From positions 62,001 through 126,000 of the forward strand of contig JAFGES010000054.1 in assembly GCA_016931455.1 (NCBI GenBank): a stretch of DNA of 64,000 nt, read 5' to 3'. A model generated the notes under the pieces. That model made no database searches and was not told the DNA's origin. It worked only from the letters and a program-made list of their open reading frames with translations. Positions 52,253-60,927 of this stretch are shown one piece after another. This DNA comes from Desulfobacterales bacterium. GTDB lineage: Bacteria; Desulfobacterota; Desulfobacteria; Desulfobacterales; JAHDSC01. How positions within the stretch are numbered: the stretch's first letter is position 1; the number at the start of each line of letters is the position of its first letter. The translations under genes were made by a program, and so were the position numbers.

Positions 52253-53266
52253 ATGACTTTTTTTGGGTTATTCAAATTTTTTAAAATTTTTTTTAAAAGT
52301 ATCTTGTTAACTTCTTTTTTTTCAGGATTCATAATTACTAATTCTTTAGCATTTGATTTTAGAAACGATAAGGCATTGTTGAAGCTACAGAAAGATAATA
52401 AATGGAAAATTGTCGCAGGATTAGGAATCAGAGATTTATTTTTATTATCTTTTGATGGCAAATACGAACCTTTATTTTCAATAAATGAAGGTCCATTCTT
52501 AAATTATCCTACTTTTTCAACTGATGGTAGTAAAATTGCCTTTTGTTCATATGGTAAAGAAGATGAAATGATTATTTACGATACTTTGCAAAAGAAATTC
52601 GAAAAGCTTCTTGAAAAAATGCGTGTGTCATATTTATCGTGGTCACCAGACGGAGATAAGATATCATTTTTAACCAACTATGATCATCAAAATGAATGTA
52701 TGGATTTAGGAATTGTTCATCTTAAAAAAAGATCATATGAAATAGTTCTTAGAAAAAAAGTTACAGCGCTTTCTAATAGTACTCCTTCATGGTTTCCTGA
52801 TAGTAAAAGAATTTGTTTTGTAAGTATTGAAGGAAAAATAACTGTTATAGATATCCTTACAAAAGAATCTAAAACAATAATAGAAGGGGATGTTCCAACC
52901 ATATCCCCTGATGGTGAAACAATAGTATTTCGAGATGGAGGGGTTAAACGAAAAATTATTAACGATGAAATTCATTATAAAAGGAGTGGGAAAAATTTTT
53001 ATCTTTATCATCTTCCTTCAGGGAATATAAGTATTATTTTTAAAGGTACCCCTAAATTTTTTCAATGGGGAGGAAATGTATGGCAACAATTTCACTGGTC
53101 TCCTGATGGTAAGTACCTACTTTTTTTTCGGCCTGTTGAAACTCTTAAAGGGCCAAAAGAAAAAGTCTATCTTATGAAATTGAGTGAAAAGAAGAGCAGT
53201 TTGATCGGAGAAACTAAGCGTCACACACCTGGTGCGATTTCTTGGATTAGATCAAAGACGGAATGA
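52253..53266 (+). CDS. Secreted TolB-like beta-propeller protein
   Basis: 337 residues. An N-terminal hydrophobic segment (FKSILLTSFFSGFIITNSLAF) is followed by PD40/TolB-type propeller repeats. Repeats are visible at YPTFSTDGSKIAFCSYG, YLSWSPDGDKISFLTNY, TPSWFPDSKRICFVS, TISPDGETIVFRD and HWSPDGKYLLFF. It lies 43 bases downstream of the RHS gene and could act with it, for example as a secreted partner or an immunity factor; neither is established. The related gene at 53900 encodes a second, better conserved member of the same fold. Confidence 0.75.
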   Translation: MTFFGLFKFFKIFFKSILLTSFFSGFIITNSLAFDFRNDKALLKLQKDNKWKIVAGLGIRDLFLLSFDGKYEPLFSINEGPFLNYPTFSTDGSKIAFCSYGKEDEMIIYDTLQKKFEKLLEKMRVSYLSWSPDGDKISFLTNYDHQNECMDLGIVHLKKRSYEIVLRKKVTALSNSTPSWFPDSKRICFVSIEGKITVIDILTKESKTIIEGDVPTISPDGETIVFRDGGVKRKIINDEIHYKRSGKNFYLYHLPSGNISIIFKGTPKFFQWGGNVWQQFHWSPDGKYLLFFRPVETLKGPKEKVYLMKLSEKKSSLIGETKRHTPGAISWIRSKTE

Positions 53267-53311
53267 TGTGAAGATATAACCCATTACTGTATTACCTTGA
53301 AGGAGGTAGTT

Positions 53312-53788
53312 ATGCGTATTTTATGTATCTTTCAAAAAGACAACAAGAGACTAAACTTGTTAGGTTTTATTGCAATATTTTGCGTTTTTTCATTTCCTGT
53401 TTGCAGCTTTGCAAACATTACAGTAAAGTTCTATTGTCAACTCTCCATTCAATTGATGCAACAGGAAAATTCCAATTTTCAGGAGTTGATCGCTCTCGTG
53501 AATCAGTACCACGATGATAGAGAAACCTTAAATCAGCTGGAAGAGATAAAAAAAGTCGAATTTGCCCAGGCAAGGGACGCGATATTTTCATCCTATGGAA
53601 TTACGGACACCGAATACGGGACCTATATGGGCGCTAACGGTCATGCGGTTAATAAATATTTAGATGAAAATCCATCCATCAAACACCAGATCGATGACCT
53701 TTCCGTGCAGGTGAACAGCTTGATGGAACAATACGAAACTCTCAAAGGAGTTGAAGAAGATACTCCTGAAGAGCCCCCAATGGAGTAA
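53312..53788 (+). CDS. Hypothetical exported helical protein
   Basis: 158 residues from the ATG at 53312 (AAGGAGGTAGTT site). A signal peptide (LGFIAIFCVFSFPVCSFA) precedes a helical, charged body with heptad-like stretches (NQLEEIKKVEFAQARDAIFSSYG and LSVQVNSLMEQYETLKGV) and an acidic tail ending EEPPME. It is probably a periplasmic coiled-coil protein. No family was recognised. It sits between the two propeller genes and may belong to the same transcript as the first. Confidence 0.7.
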   Translation: MRILCIFQKDNKRLNLLGFIAIFCVFSFPVCSFANITVKFYCQLSIQLMQQENSNFQELIALVNQYHDDRETLNQLEEIKKVEFAQARDAIFSSYGITDTEYGTYMGANGHAVNKYLDENPSIKHQIDDLSVQVNSLMEQYETLKGVEEDTPEEPPME

Positions 53789-53815
53789 ATCCCCATACAA
53801 TAAATATGATTTACA

Positions 53816-53876
53816 ACCACTAAGGCCACAAAGATACACGAAGTTTTTTCTTCGAGTTCTTCGTGACCTTAGTGGT
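53816..53876. repeat. Palindromic intergenic repeat (REP-like)
   Basis: The left arm starts ACCACTAAGGCCACAAAG and the right arm ends TTCGTGACCTTAGTGGT. The two arms pair imperfectly over about 27 bases. The CACGAAG / CTTCGTG words are shared with the element at 54927-55011. Confidence 0.65.
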
Positions 53877-53899
53877 AAAATTTTAAAAGATTGCTCAGA

Positions 53900-54781
53900 A
53901 TGAAACTTCGTATTTTTATTTTCTTTTTATACCCTTTGCTGTTTTACAGTAGTACTTTGTATGCCGATATTGCTTTTGTGGCCAATACAAACGGCAATTG
54001 GGACCTGTTTATAGCCGATGATGACGGAAAAAATCCCGTTCAACTCACCCACACAGACTATGATGAAAAAGATCCATGCTGGTTCCCGAATCGCAAAAAA
54101 ATTGCCTATTCCGCCAGTGATGGTGGTATTTATGTGGCAGAGCTTGAAAGCGGTGAAACCAGACGGGTTGTGGAACATAATCGAAAAAGACCAGCGGTTA
54201 CCCCTAGCGTTTCTCCTAACGGGGGAAAGATCGCTTTTGCTCAATTTCGCCCGCCGGAAGAAAAAGATGATACCGATCTGATGATTTGCAATTTGAATAC
54301 AATGGAAACAACTCGGTTGCTTGATCAGCCTGCAATTCAAATCTGGCCGTCCTGGTCACCCGACGGAAAACGGATCGTCTATGCCAATGTGCATTGTTCC
54401 TCAGAGTGTGGACGGATTATACAGGAGTTGTGGGTTGCCGATTCACAAGGCAGGTGGTCCCGGCAGCTTTTGTTGACCCATGGATTCTCACAACAGCCCA
54501 TATGGTCGCCGGATGGCCGTAGGATCGCCTTTTCATCTGACCATAAAGGCAATTACGATATTTGGATGGTGAGCTTAGATGATTGGAAACTGCGACAATT
54601 GACTACAGATAACGGACTGGATGTCAAACCAGCCTGGTCGCCTGATGGAAAAAAACTGGCCTTTGTTTCGATGAGAAGCGGGTTGATGGAGATTTGGTTT
54701 AAAGATTTAAAAAATGGCAAACTGAAGAAGTTACAACCGTTTGGAGATAAGAAAGTGGAATGTAAGGATGTGGCTTGGTAA
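53900..54781 (+). CDS. Exported TolB-like (PD40) beta-propeller
   Basis: 293 residues. A signal peptide ([20 protein letters not shown]) is followed by six PD40 repeats, each with a WSPDGKKIAF-type core: [58 protein letters not shown] and [15 protein letters not shown]. This is the TolB propeller fold without the TolB N-terminal domain. Such proteins serve as periplasmic scaffolds or sensors. The ATG at 53900 is taken as the start; the ORF from 53891 adds three residues. Confidence 0.8.
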   Translation: MKLRIFIFFLYPLLFYSSTLYADIAFVANTNGNWDLFIADDDGKNPVQLTHTDYDEKDPCWFPNRKKIAYSASDGGIYVAELESGETRRVVEHNRKRPAVTPSVSPNGGKIAFAQFRPPEEKDDTDLMICNLNTMETTRLLDQPAIQIWPSWSPDGKRIVYANVHCSSECGRIIQELWVADSQGRWSRQLLLTHGFSQQPIWSPDGRRIAFSSDHKGNYDIWMVSLDDWKLRQLTTDNGLDVKPAWSPDGKKLAFVSMRSGLMEIWFKDLKNGKLKKLQPFGDKKVECKDVAW

Positions 54782-54806
54782 TTTTTTTTTGACTACGAAA
54801 AAAACA

Positions 54807-54923
54807 CCGATTCATCAAGCTCAATTGCTGACTTATATGAAATTGGCCAAAGTAGCCATTGGACTGTTAATGAATTTCAACGTGAAATATTTTAAAAATG
54901 GAATCAAGCAAATGGTATTATAA
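54807..54923 (+). pseudogene. C-terminal remnant of a GxxExxY protein
   Basis: [26 protein letters not shown] followed by KNGIKQMVL is the characteristic end of GxxExxY-family proteins (IHxAQLLTYLKLxxxxxGLLINFNV...GIxRxVL). No start or upstream domain remains; the frame is read from within the preceding gene's shadow. The palindromic repeat begins right after the stop, an association often seen for this family. Confidence 0.65.
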
Positions 54924-54926
54924 CCC

Positions 54927-55011
54927 CTTCGTGTTCTTTGTGTCCTTCGTGGTGAATTTAAAGAAAGCAAGTTCGCTGAATTTTCACTACGGAAGTACGA
55001 AAATCACGAAG
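54927..55011. repeat. Palindromic repeat with CTTCGTG/CACGAAG words
   Basis: CTTCGTG...TCCTTCGTGGTGAA on the left pairs with TTCACTACGGAAG...CACGAAG on the right, around a ~27-base centre. It shares its words with the element at 53816-53876. Together they bracket the propeller gene and the GxxExxY remnant. Confidence 0.65.
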
Positions 55012-55039
55012 ACTAATTCGGAGCTATGAAAGCTAAGTC

Positions 55040-56236
55040 ATGAAAAAAATTATTGTAATTTTACCTGCACTATTTCTGATCTATTCATGTACCACACTAC
55101 CATCACCCAAACCTCAATCAGTTCCTCCCCCCATGGAAACATTATCCTCTCCGGTTCTACCACCGGATCAACCGGTATTAACTGATCTGAGCAAAATTCA
55201 GCCGTCTATTGGCAAGCTCCTAAAAAATATTGCCGTTTCTAAAGCATCTTTTAATCCAAGCCGGCAAGAAAACATTACGATTTCATTTGACCTATTAAAG
55301 CCTGCCAAAACATTCGTGCATATTTATGACTCAGACCTTGGATTGATCAAAACTATCGGTTCGAATGGTTTTTTACAAACCGGTTCACAGTCGCTCATTT
55401 GGGACGGAAAGGACTTAGATGGTAGCATCGTTCCCGATGAAGCCTATTTTTTCATTATCGAAGCTGAAGATGAAACCGGCAACAAGGAAGTATATGACCC
55501 CACCATGTTCTCCGGCGGTGTGGAACACGACATCACCTCCGCTCAAGTCGATCCGCAAACCTACACCATCAATTATATTATGCCGGAGATGGGGCGTGTG
55601 ATGATCCGCATGGGGATTCAAAGTGGTCCTTTGATGAATCCGTTGATTGATTGGAAGCCCCGAGTAAAAGGAGCGATCACAGAATACTGGGATGGTAAAG
55701 ACAAGGACCATCTGGTCAACATTTATGAATCTCCTAACTTTAAAATGATCATTACTTATTTTACATTGCCTGAAAATTCGATCATTACATTTGGAAATCG
55801 AAAAATTGACTTTCGTGAATACAAAAAAACAGTGGCATCTGAAAGGCCCCAAATAGAAACCCCTAAATCATGGCGTCAAGGTCTTTCACCGCATTACAAT
55901 CTGCGAAGAACCCTAGACTACACACCCGATATCAACCTCGAATTTACCGGTAAAAAAGGAAACGATGATAATGGGTTGCCTATCCTTAACAAAAAAGCCG
56001 TCGTCAAAGTTACCCTTGGTGAAAAAGACCGAGCGATCTTCCAGAACAGTCAGTTTGAAATCTGTTTTTACCTGAACAAACAATTTTATGCCGAAGACGA
56101 AAGCGGGTACACCCCCTTTAACTGGGTTTGGGATCTCAACGATGTGAAAGCAGGTGAACATCTTTTGACCGTGAACATATCCAGCTTTAAGGACCAAATT
56201 GGTGTCATCAGCAAAAAGGTGAAGGTTGTCAAATGA
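55040..56236 (+). CDS. Lipoprotein with FlgD-like Ig domain
   Basis: 398 residues. A lipobox (LIYSCTT) places Cys17 as the lipid anchor, followed by a Pro-rich linker. The next domain (ENITISFDLLKPAKTFVHIYDSDLGLIKTI...QSLIWDGKDLDGSIVPDEAYFFIIEAED) is the FlgD-Ig/T9SS-like fold. The same type of domain closes the PKD protein at 44663. Two further strand-rich segments follow, ending in LLTVNISSFKDQIG. It is a surface or periplasmic lipoprotein of unknown task. Its stop overlaps the next gene's start by 4 bases. Confidence 0.78.
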   Translation: MKKIIVILPALFLIYSCTTLPSPKPQSVPPPMETLSSPVLPPDQPVLTDLSKIQPSIGKLLKNIAVSKASFNPSRQENITISFDLLKPAKTFVHIYDSDLGLIKTIGSNGFLQTGSQSLIWDGKDLDGSIVPDEAYFFIIEAEDETGNKEVYDPTMFSGGVEHDITSAQVDPQTYTINYIMPEMGRVMIRMGIQSGPLMNPLIDWKPRVKGAITEYWDGKDKDHLVNIYESPNFKMIITYFTLPENSIITFGNRKIDFREYKKTVASERPQIETPKSWRQGLSPHYNLRRTLDYTPDINLEFTGKKGNDDNGLPILNKKAVVKVTLGEKDRAIFQNSQFEICFYLNKQFYAEDESGYTPFNWVWDLNDVKAGEHLLTVNISSFKDQIGVISKKVKVVK

Positions 56237-56958
56237 TCATGGATATAAACTGGAAAAAGTCGGCGGTAATTCTGCTTGCAGTAGCAGTTATATCCGGATG
56301 TGCCGTAACACCCAATACAAATAAACGGGCTGGTCCAGCGCTCACCTTGGATAATGCCGTTTATGATTTTGAATATGCCGGTCCGACGCAAACCATTGAA
56401 CACGAATTCAGGTTCTCTAATACCGGAAAATCAGCTATTGCCATAACAGGCCTGTCAGTCTGTTGCGGCTGTGAAGCCAAGTTAACGACCACGCAACAAG
56501 AAGTTATTCCACCGGGTCAAAGTGGAACGGTTCTTGTCACCTGCACCCTGCCGCGATACGAAGGACCGTTTGAAAAGGTAATTACATTACATACCGGTGC
56601 ACCGGATACAGAGTCAATTCCCTTGTCCATAAAAGGTATGATAAAAAAAGATGTTGTTGTCATTCCATCTTCTGTTTTTTTCGATACTTTAAAAAAAGAG
56701 GAAACCTCACAAAAACGACTGCGGGTGCTTCAAATGTCAAACCATCGGCTGAGCATCAACAAAGTTGAAGCTGATCCAAACCTATATGCCATTGAATTTA
56801 CACGCTTTGATAACCGCAACCACAGAGGGTATGATGTTACTATAGAATTTTCGGCCAATGTGCCTGTAGGTATCTATAGTGATGTGATCACTATTTATAC
56901 CAATGATAAAAGAAGATCTAAAATTGATGTGCCTATCATTGCCCAAGTAGTTGAGTAA
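56233..56958 (+). CDS. DUF1573 lipoprotein
   Basis: 241 residues. The signal ends in a lipobox (AVISGCAV). The DUF1573 core runs AVYDFEYAGPTQTIEHEFRFSNTGKSAIAITGLSVCCGCEAKL, with Cys-Cys-Gly-Cys at the place where the 26091 homologue has Gly-UGA-Gly-Cys. It continues IPPGQSGTVLVTCTLP. A second Ig-like half (FFDTLKKEETSQKRLRVL...SDVITIYTNDKRRSKIDVPI) follows. It starts with ATG overlapping the upstream stop (ATGA). The function of DUF1573 is unknown; the CGC motif suggests redox or metal chemistry. The TGC codons here are the internal comparison for the UGA elsewhere. Confidence 0.88.
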   Translation: MIMDINWKKSAVILLAVAVISGCAVTPNTNKRAGPALTLDNAVYDFEYAGPTQTIEHEFRFSNTGKSAIAITGLSVCCGCEAKLTTTQQEVIPPGQSGTVLVTCTLPRYEGPFEKVITLHTGAPDTESIPLSIKGMIKKDVVVIPSSVFFDTLKKEETSQKRLRVLQMSNHRLSINKVEADPNLYAIEFTRFDNRNHRGYDVTIEFSANVPVGIYSDVITIYTNDKRRSKIDVPIIAQVVE

Positions 56959-56995
56959 AAATATAGCGTTACCAAATGAAGGAGGGGATTAAAAC

Positions 56996-58006
56996 ATGAA
57001 AAAAGCTGCCATTGGCCCATGGTACGTTCTATTTATTTTTATTTTATTGATTTCCATCAGTTATGCTGCTGAAGTGGTGGTTTACACCTCTGTGGATCAG
57101 ATATTTTCCCAACCTATTCTTAAGGATTACGAGAAGCAGACCGGTGTGACCCTCAAGGCGGTTTATGACGTGGAAGCGGCCAAAACCACCGGCCTGGTCA
57201 ACCGGCTTATTGCTGAGAAAAACAAACCGTGTTGTGATGTATTCTGGAATTCGGAAATCGGAAAGACGATTGTGCTGAAGCAAAAAGATGTATTGGCCCC
57301 CTATGTCTCGGCCTCTGCAAAGGAAATACCGCCGTTTCTGGTGGATCAGGACAAGTGCTGGACCGGTTTTGCCGCTCGGGCGCGGGTGTTGGTCTATAAC
57401 ACTCAGATGCTTAAAGAAAGCGAGTTGCCGGAATCAATCTTCGAACTCACAGAACCTAAATGGCGAGGCAAGGTGGCCATGGCTTATCCGCTATTCGGCA
57501 CCGCAGCCACCCATACCGCTGCCATGTTTACCACCTTCGGTAAGGAAAAGGCCAAAAACTACCTGAAGGCTCTCAAGGCCAATGATCTGGTGATTGTAGA
57601 TGGCAACTCAGTGGTACGGGATCTGGTGGTTGAGGGCCGCTACCCTCTAGGGATTACCGACACCGATGACGTCAATGTGGCTATTCAGGCCGGCAAGCCG
57701 GTAAAAATGATCTACCCGGATAAAACCGGTTTTGGAACTCTTCTCATCCCCAATACCGTGGCTCTGATTAAAAATGCACCCCACCCACAAGAAGGTAAGA
57801 AGCTTATTGATTACTTATTGAGCAAGGAAATCGAAAGTAAACTCGCCTTCAGCGAATCAGCCAACATGCCGGTTCGAGATGGCGTCAAAACGCCCCCCCA
57901 TGTGTCGGCCTATTCCAGCATCAAGGCTATGGAACTGGATTATTGCCAGGTTGCCGATACTATGCCTGAAGCGGCTCGGTTCTGTCAAAGCGTTTTTGTT
58001 CGCTGA
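56996..58006 (+). CDS. Fe(III)-type ABC transporter substrate-binding protein
   Basis: 336 residues. A signal peptide (YVLFIFILLISISYA) is followed by a family 1 solute-binding fold resembling FbpA/AfuA/FutA: EVVVYTSVDQIFSQPILKDYEKQTG, NRLIAEKNKPCCDVFWNSE, LVYNTQMLKESELP and GKVAMAYPLFGTAATH. Tyrosine ligands were not placed with certainty. It would bring iron or a similar trivalent cation to the permease encoded next (5 bases away). The three transporter genes have visibly higher GC than their neighbours. Confidence 0.88.
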   Translation: MKKAAIGPWYVLFIFILLISISYAAEVVVYTSVDQIFSQPILKDYEKQTGVTLKAVYDVEAAKTTGLVNRLIAEKNKPCCDVFWNSEIGKTIVLKQKDVLAPYVSASAKEIPPFLVDQDKCWTGFAARARVLVYNTQMLKESELPESIFELTEPKWRGKVAMAYPLFGTAATHTAAMFTTFGKEKAKNYLKALKANDLVIVDGNSVVRDLVVEGRYPLGITDTDDVNVAIQAGKPVKMIYPDKTGFGTLLIPNTVALIKNAPHPQEGKKLIDYLLSKEIESKLAFSESANMPVRDGVKTPPHVSAYSSIKAMELDYCQVADTMPEAARFCQSVFVR

Positions 58007-58011
58007 TAGCC

Positions 58012-59544
58012 ATGGCTCCGCCGCGTTTTTTTACTTCGGCAATGATCGGCAGTTTTGTCATTGTTGCCATCTTGCCGTTGGTATATATGGTCGTTATGCC
58101 CTTTGGGGAGAGTGCGGCGCCGACAAGCCTTTTGGACACCTTCGAAAACCGGCATCTTTTATGGGCCGCCAACAGTCTGATGATTGCAACCGGGACTTGC
58201 CTGTCTGCACTGGTTTTAGGAGCCGGTATCGCCTTTCTTGTTTGCAGAACCCACATGACAGGGGGCAGATGGCTCGGCTATGTTTTTATTCTTCCCCTGC
58301 TCATTCCACCGTATATTCATGCCATCGTATGGGCACACTTAAGCCCGCTGTTAGAATCTTCGATAGGATTTGATGTTCACAGTATCGCTGGGGTCATTTT
58401 CGTTTTAACGTTGGCCTATTTTCCATTTGTGACCATGACCACCATGGCCGGTTTAAAATCCATCGACCGCAATAAGGAAGAAGCGGCCTTAAGTGTTTAC
58501 AGGCCCATCAATGTGCTCGGACGGGTCACCTTGCCGCTATGTTTACCGAATATGCTTTCCGGTGGGGTCTTTGTTTTTGTTTTTTCGATTATAAATGTGG
58601 GAGTTGCCGACATTTTGCGCGTCAGGGTTTATCCATTGGAAATTTTTATTCAATTCAGTGCGTTTTTTGATACCTGGAAAGCCACATTATTGTCCTTTCC
58701 CATGACGGCTTTGACACTGATCCTGATCTTTGCTCAGCGCCGGTATATGGGGGATCGATCTTACGTGCATATCGGGGGCGGTGAAAAAATGCAAATTCGT
58801 TTTAATTTGGGACGCGCGGAGATTTTCTGCCAGCTTGCCTGTATGGGTATTATCGGATGTTCCGTTATGGTTCCCATCACAACTTTGTTGGTAAAGGCCG
58901 GTGGTGTTGCAACCTATTTACGAGTGCTGGATTCTTCGGTAAAGCCGATTTTATTGAGCTTCTCGGTAGCGGCTGTAGCGGCTGTTTTCACCACGATATT
59001 GGGCGGTGGGTTGGGATATCTTCAGCATCGGTTGGGAAAATTTGAGCAGATGCTACTTGCCCTGCTGGTATTTGTACCCTTTGCCGTTCCTGCTACTACC
59101 ATGGGAATCGGCTTGATCGGTGTATGGAATCGCTATCCCCTGCACTGGATTTACGGAAGCATGGTCATCATGATCATTGCCCACATGGCTCGTTTCACTC
59201 CCTATGCGACCGCGGTCATCCAATCCGGAATAGGGCAGGTCAGTGCCCGATTGGAAGAGGCAGCAGTTTTGTCCGGGGCTGGTTTTGTTTCCATTCTTTT
59301 AAATATTGTGACTGGGCTGACCCGGCGACATCTGGTGGTTGCAGCCTTTATCGTTTTTATCCTGGCTTTCGGCGAATTGGGAACCACTTTGCTGATCAGT
59401 CCGCCCGGGGTTGAAACGGTTCCGGTAAAAATATATAATTTGATGCACTATGGGGCGGAAGAGATGGTCGCCGCCTTGTGTATCATTCTGATGGTGATTA
59501 TTTTTTTAATTTCTTCGGTATTTTTATGGATACTGCGAAAATAG
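58012..59544 (+). CDS. Fe(III)-type ABC transporter permease (fused, FbpB-like)
   Basis: 510 residues, about twelve transmembrane helices in two six-helix permease halves, as in FbpB. Each half has an EAA-like loop (NKEEAALSVYRPINVLGRVTLPLCLPN at about 160, and EEAAVLSGAGFVSILLNIVTGLTRRH at about 420) that contacts the ATPase. The translocated substrate is probably ferric iron or a similar ion. It starts at the ATG at 58012 and ends 12-18 bases before the ATPase gene. Confidence 0.9.
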   Translation: MAPPRFFTSAMIGSFVIVAILPLVYMVVMPFGESAAPTSLLDTFENRHLLWAANSLMIATGTCLSALVLGAGIAFLVCRTHMTGGRWLGYVFILPLLIPPYIHAIVWAHLSPLLESSIGFDVHSIAGVIFVLTLAYFPFVTMTTMAGLKSIDRNKEEAALSVYRPINVLGRVTLPLCLPNMLSGGVFVFVFSIINVGVADILRVRVYPLEIFIQFSAFFDTWKATLLSFPMTALTLILIFAQRRYMGDRSYVHIGGGEKMQIRFNLGRAEIFCQLACMGIIGCSVMVPITTLLVKAGGVATYLRVLDSSVKPILLSFSVAAVAAVFTTILGGGLGYLQHRLGKFEQMLLALLVFVPFAVPATTMGIGLIGVWNRYPLHWIYGSMVIMIIAHMARFTPYATAVIQSGIGQVSARLEEAAVLSGAGFVSILLNIVTGLTRRHLVVAAFIVFILAFGELGTTLLISPPGVETVPVKIYNLMHYGAEEMVAALCIILMVIIFLISSVFLWILRK

Positions 59545-59562
59545 ACCTATAGACGAGTGGTA

Positions 59563-60279
59563 ATGATTGAGATTAAAAATATATCAAAGATGATTCAAGG
59601 TAAAGAGGTCTTGGAAAATGTTACCTTGAATATTGAAAAAGACCGTATTCTAGCATTGATTGGTCCCTCCGGGTGTGGTAAAACCACGCTTCTTCGCCTG
59701 GTCGCCGGGTTCGAAGTGCCGGATGAAGGCAGCATAACCATTGACGGCATTCAGGTTGGTGGCTCAAATTATGTTCTGCCCCCTCGCAAACGACAATTGG
59801 CCATGATTTTCCAAGACCTTGCTCTATGGCCCCATATGACGGCACTCCAGCATCTGGAGTATGTCATCCGACAAAAAAAACATCAAAACAATAACTTTGC
59901 CGATAAAATCAGTAGTCTTCTGGACGCCGTCAACCTAAATGGTCATTCCGATCGTTATCCACATCAGCTTTCAGGTGGTGAACAGCAGCGTCTGGCCATT
60001 GTGCGCGCGTTGGCCCAGGACCCCAAGTATCTGTTGATGGACGAACCATTCAGCAATCTTGATCCGATTTTAAAAGAAGAGCTGGAATTGTTCATCTCTC
60101 GCATTCAGTCCGAATCGGCAATCGGCATTGTGTATGTAACCCACAACATCAAGGACCTTGAACGAATAACCGATCAGATAGCGGTCATGCAAAACGGTAG
60201 GTTGATTCAGATCGGCAATAAAGAAGACGTTTTCAGAAATCCGGCCAACCGGTTTGTAGAAAAAATACTAGGAATCTAA
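59563..60279 (+). CDS. ABC transporter ATP-binding protein (FbpC-like)
   Basis: 238 residues. Walker A GPSGCGKTTLLRLVAGF, Q-loop IFQDLALWPHM, signature LSGGEQQRLAIVRALA, Walker B YLLMDEPFSNLDP and switch His in YVTHNIKDL are all intact. It is shorter than typical FbpC/PotA proteins (about 350) and lacks the C-terminal regulatory domain. The ATG at 59563 is preferred over the GTG at 59557. It energises the permease encoded upstream. The ChrB-like gene follows 3 bases later. Confidence 0.92.
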   Translation: MIEIKNISKMIQGKEVLENVTLNIEKDRILALIGPSGCGKTTLLRLVAGFEVPDEGSITIDGIQVGGSNYVLPPRKRQLAMIFQDLALWPHMTALQHLEYVIRQKKHQNNNFADKISSLLDAVNLNGHSDRYPHQLSGGEQQRLAIVRALAQDPKYLLMDEPFSNLDPILKEELELFISRIQSESAIGIVYVTHNIKDLERITDQIAVMQNGRLIQIGNKEDVFRNPANRFVEKILGI

Positions 60280-60282
60280 TGC

Positions 60283-60783
60283 ATGATGAAAGTAAACCGT
60301 ACCGGTTTTTATACATTTTCAATAGTTATGGGTATTGTATTTTTATTGATATGTCCCACTTCCGCAGTGTGTGAGTCACCCGATTCCGTCTTTTCTACTT
60401 GGGATATTTTTGAAGTGGATAAAATCGCTTCCATCTGGCTGATCAAGCGATTTGTGGATTCGGAGGCTCGCATCAAACTCTTTCCCAAGGGGGATATTAT
60501 TACGGAAGGAATTCCCTTCGACACACCCGACGCAAAATTTCGCCGGTATCACAATATTTCGACCTATGAGATGATCAGAAGACACTATAAGATTAATGAC
60601 ACGCGATGCTGCTATATTTCCAAAATCGTGCATGATATAGAGATCAACACTTGGGAAAAGAAGGTGATGGTTGAGTCCAGATCGGTTATAGATGCCGTTT
60701 CTAATATAATTAACGGTTCTTCCTCTTCTGAGGAAATTATAACTAAGGGCTTGAATTATTTCGATGAATTGTATAAAAATTGA
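60283..60783 (+). CDS. Exported ChrB C-terminal-domain-like protein
   Basis: 166 residues. A signal peptide (FYTFSIVMGIVFLLICPTSAVC) precedes a domain with WDIFEVDKIASIWLIKRFVDSEARIKLFP (about 40-68), EGIPFDTPDAKFRRYHNISTYEMIRRHYKI (about 75-105), then ISKIVHDIEINTWE and an acidic end. These blocks match the ChrB domain of chromate-resistance regulators. Here it stands alone and is exported rather than cytosolic and DNA-binding. It is 3 bases after the ABC ATPase gene, so it should be part of that operon and may assist metal uptake. Confidence 0.75.
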   Translation: MMKVNRTGFYTFSIVMGIVFLLICPTSAVCESPDSVFSTWDIFEVDKIASIWLIKRFVDSEARIKLFPKGDIITEGIPFDTPDAKFRRYHNISTYEMIRRHYKINDTRCCYISKIVHDIEINTWEKKVMVESRSVIDAVSNIINGSSSSEEIITKGLNYFDELYKN

Positions 60784-60893
60784 CATCTACTATACCTTTT
60801 AATCTTCACATTTGTATTTAAACTTTTTACATTGCCGTCTATACTCTTAAATCTATGTAAGTCAGAATGGATTGACAAAGGCCAACCTTCAAA

Positions 60894-60927
60894 GGCGTTG
60901 GTTACGGATTTAAGGAATAGAAAATGA
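60894..60927 (+). repeat. 34-bp imperfect direct repeat, right copy (phoB 3' end vestige)
   Basis: It encodes GVGYGFKE-stop and then AAAATGA, and matches the end of phoB at 41249-41282 in 30 of 34 positions. The preceding codons (T-F-K) also resemble the phoB end (T-V-R), but the rest of phoB is absent. Confidence 0.8.

Noticed and set aside
41276-60893. Integrative element with integrase or transposase
   Set aside because: Although the borders look like a duplicated gene end, no recombinase, relaxase or phage gene was found inside, so no mobile element is annotated.
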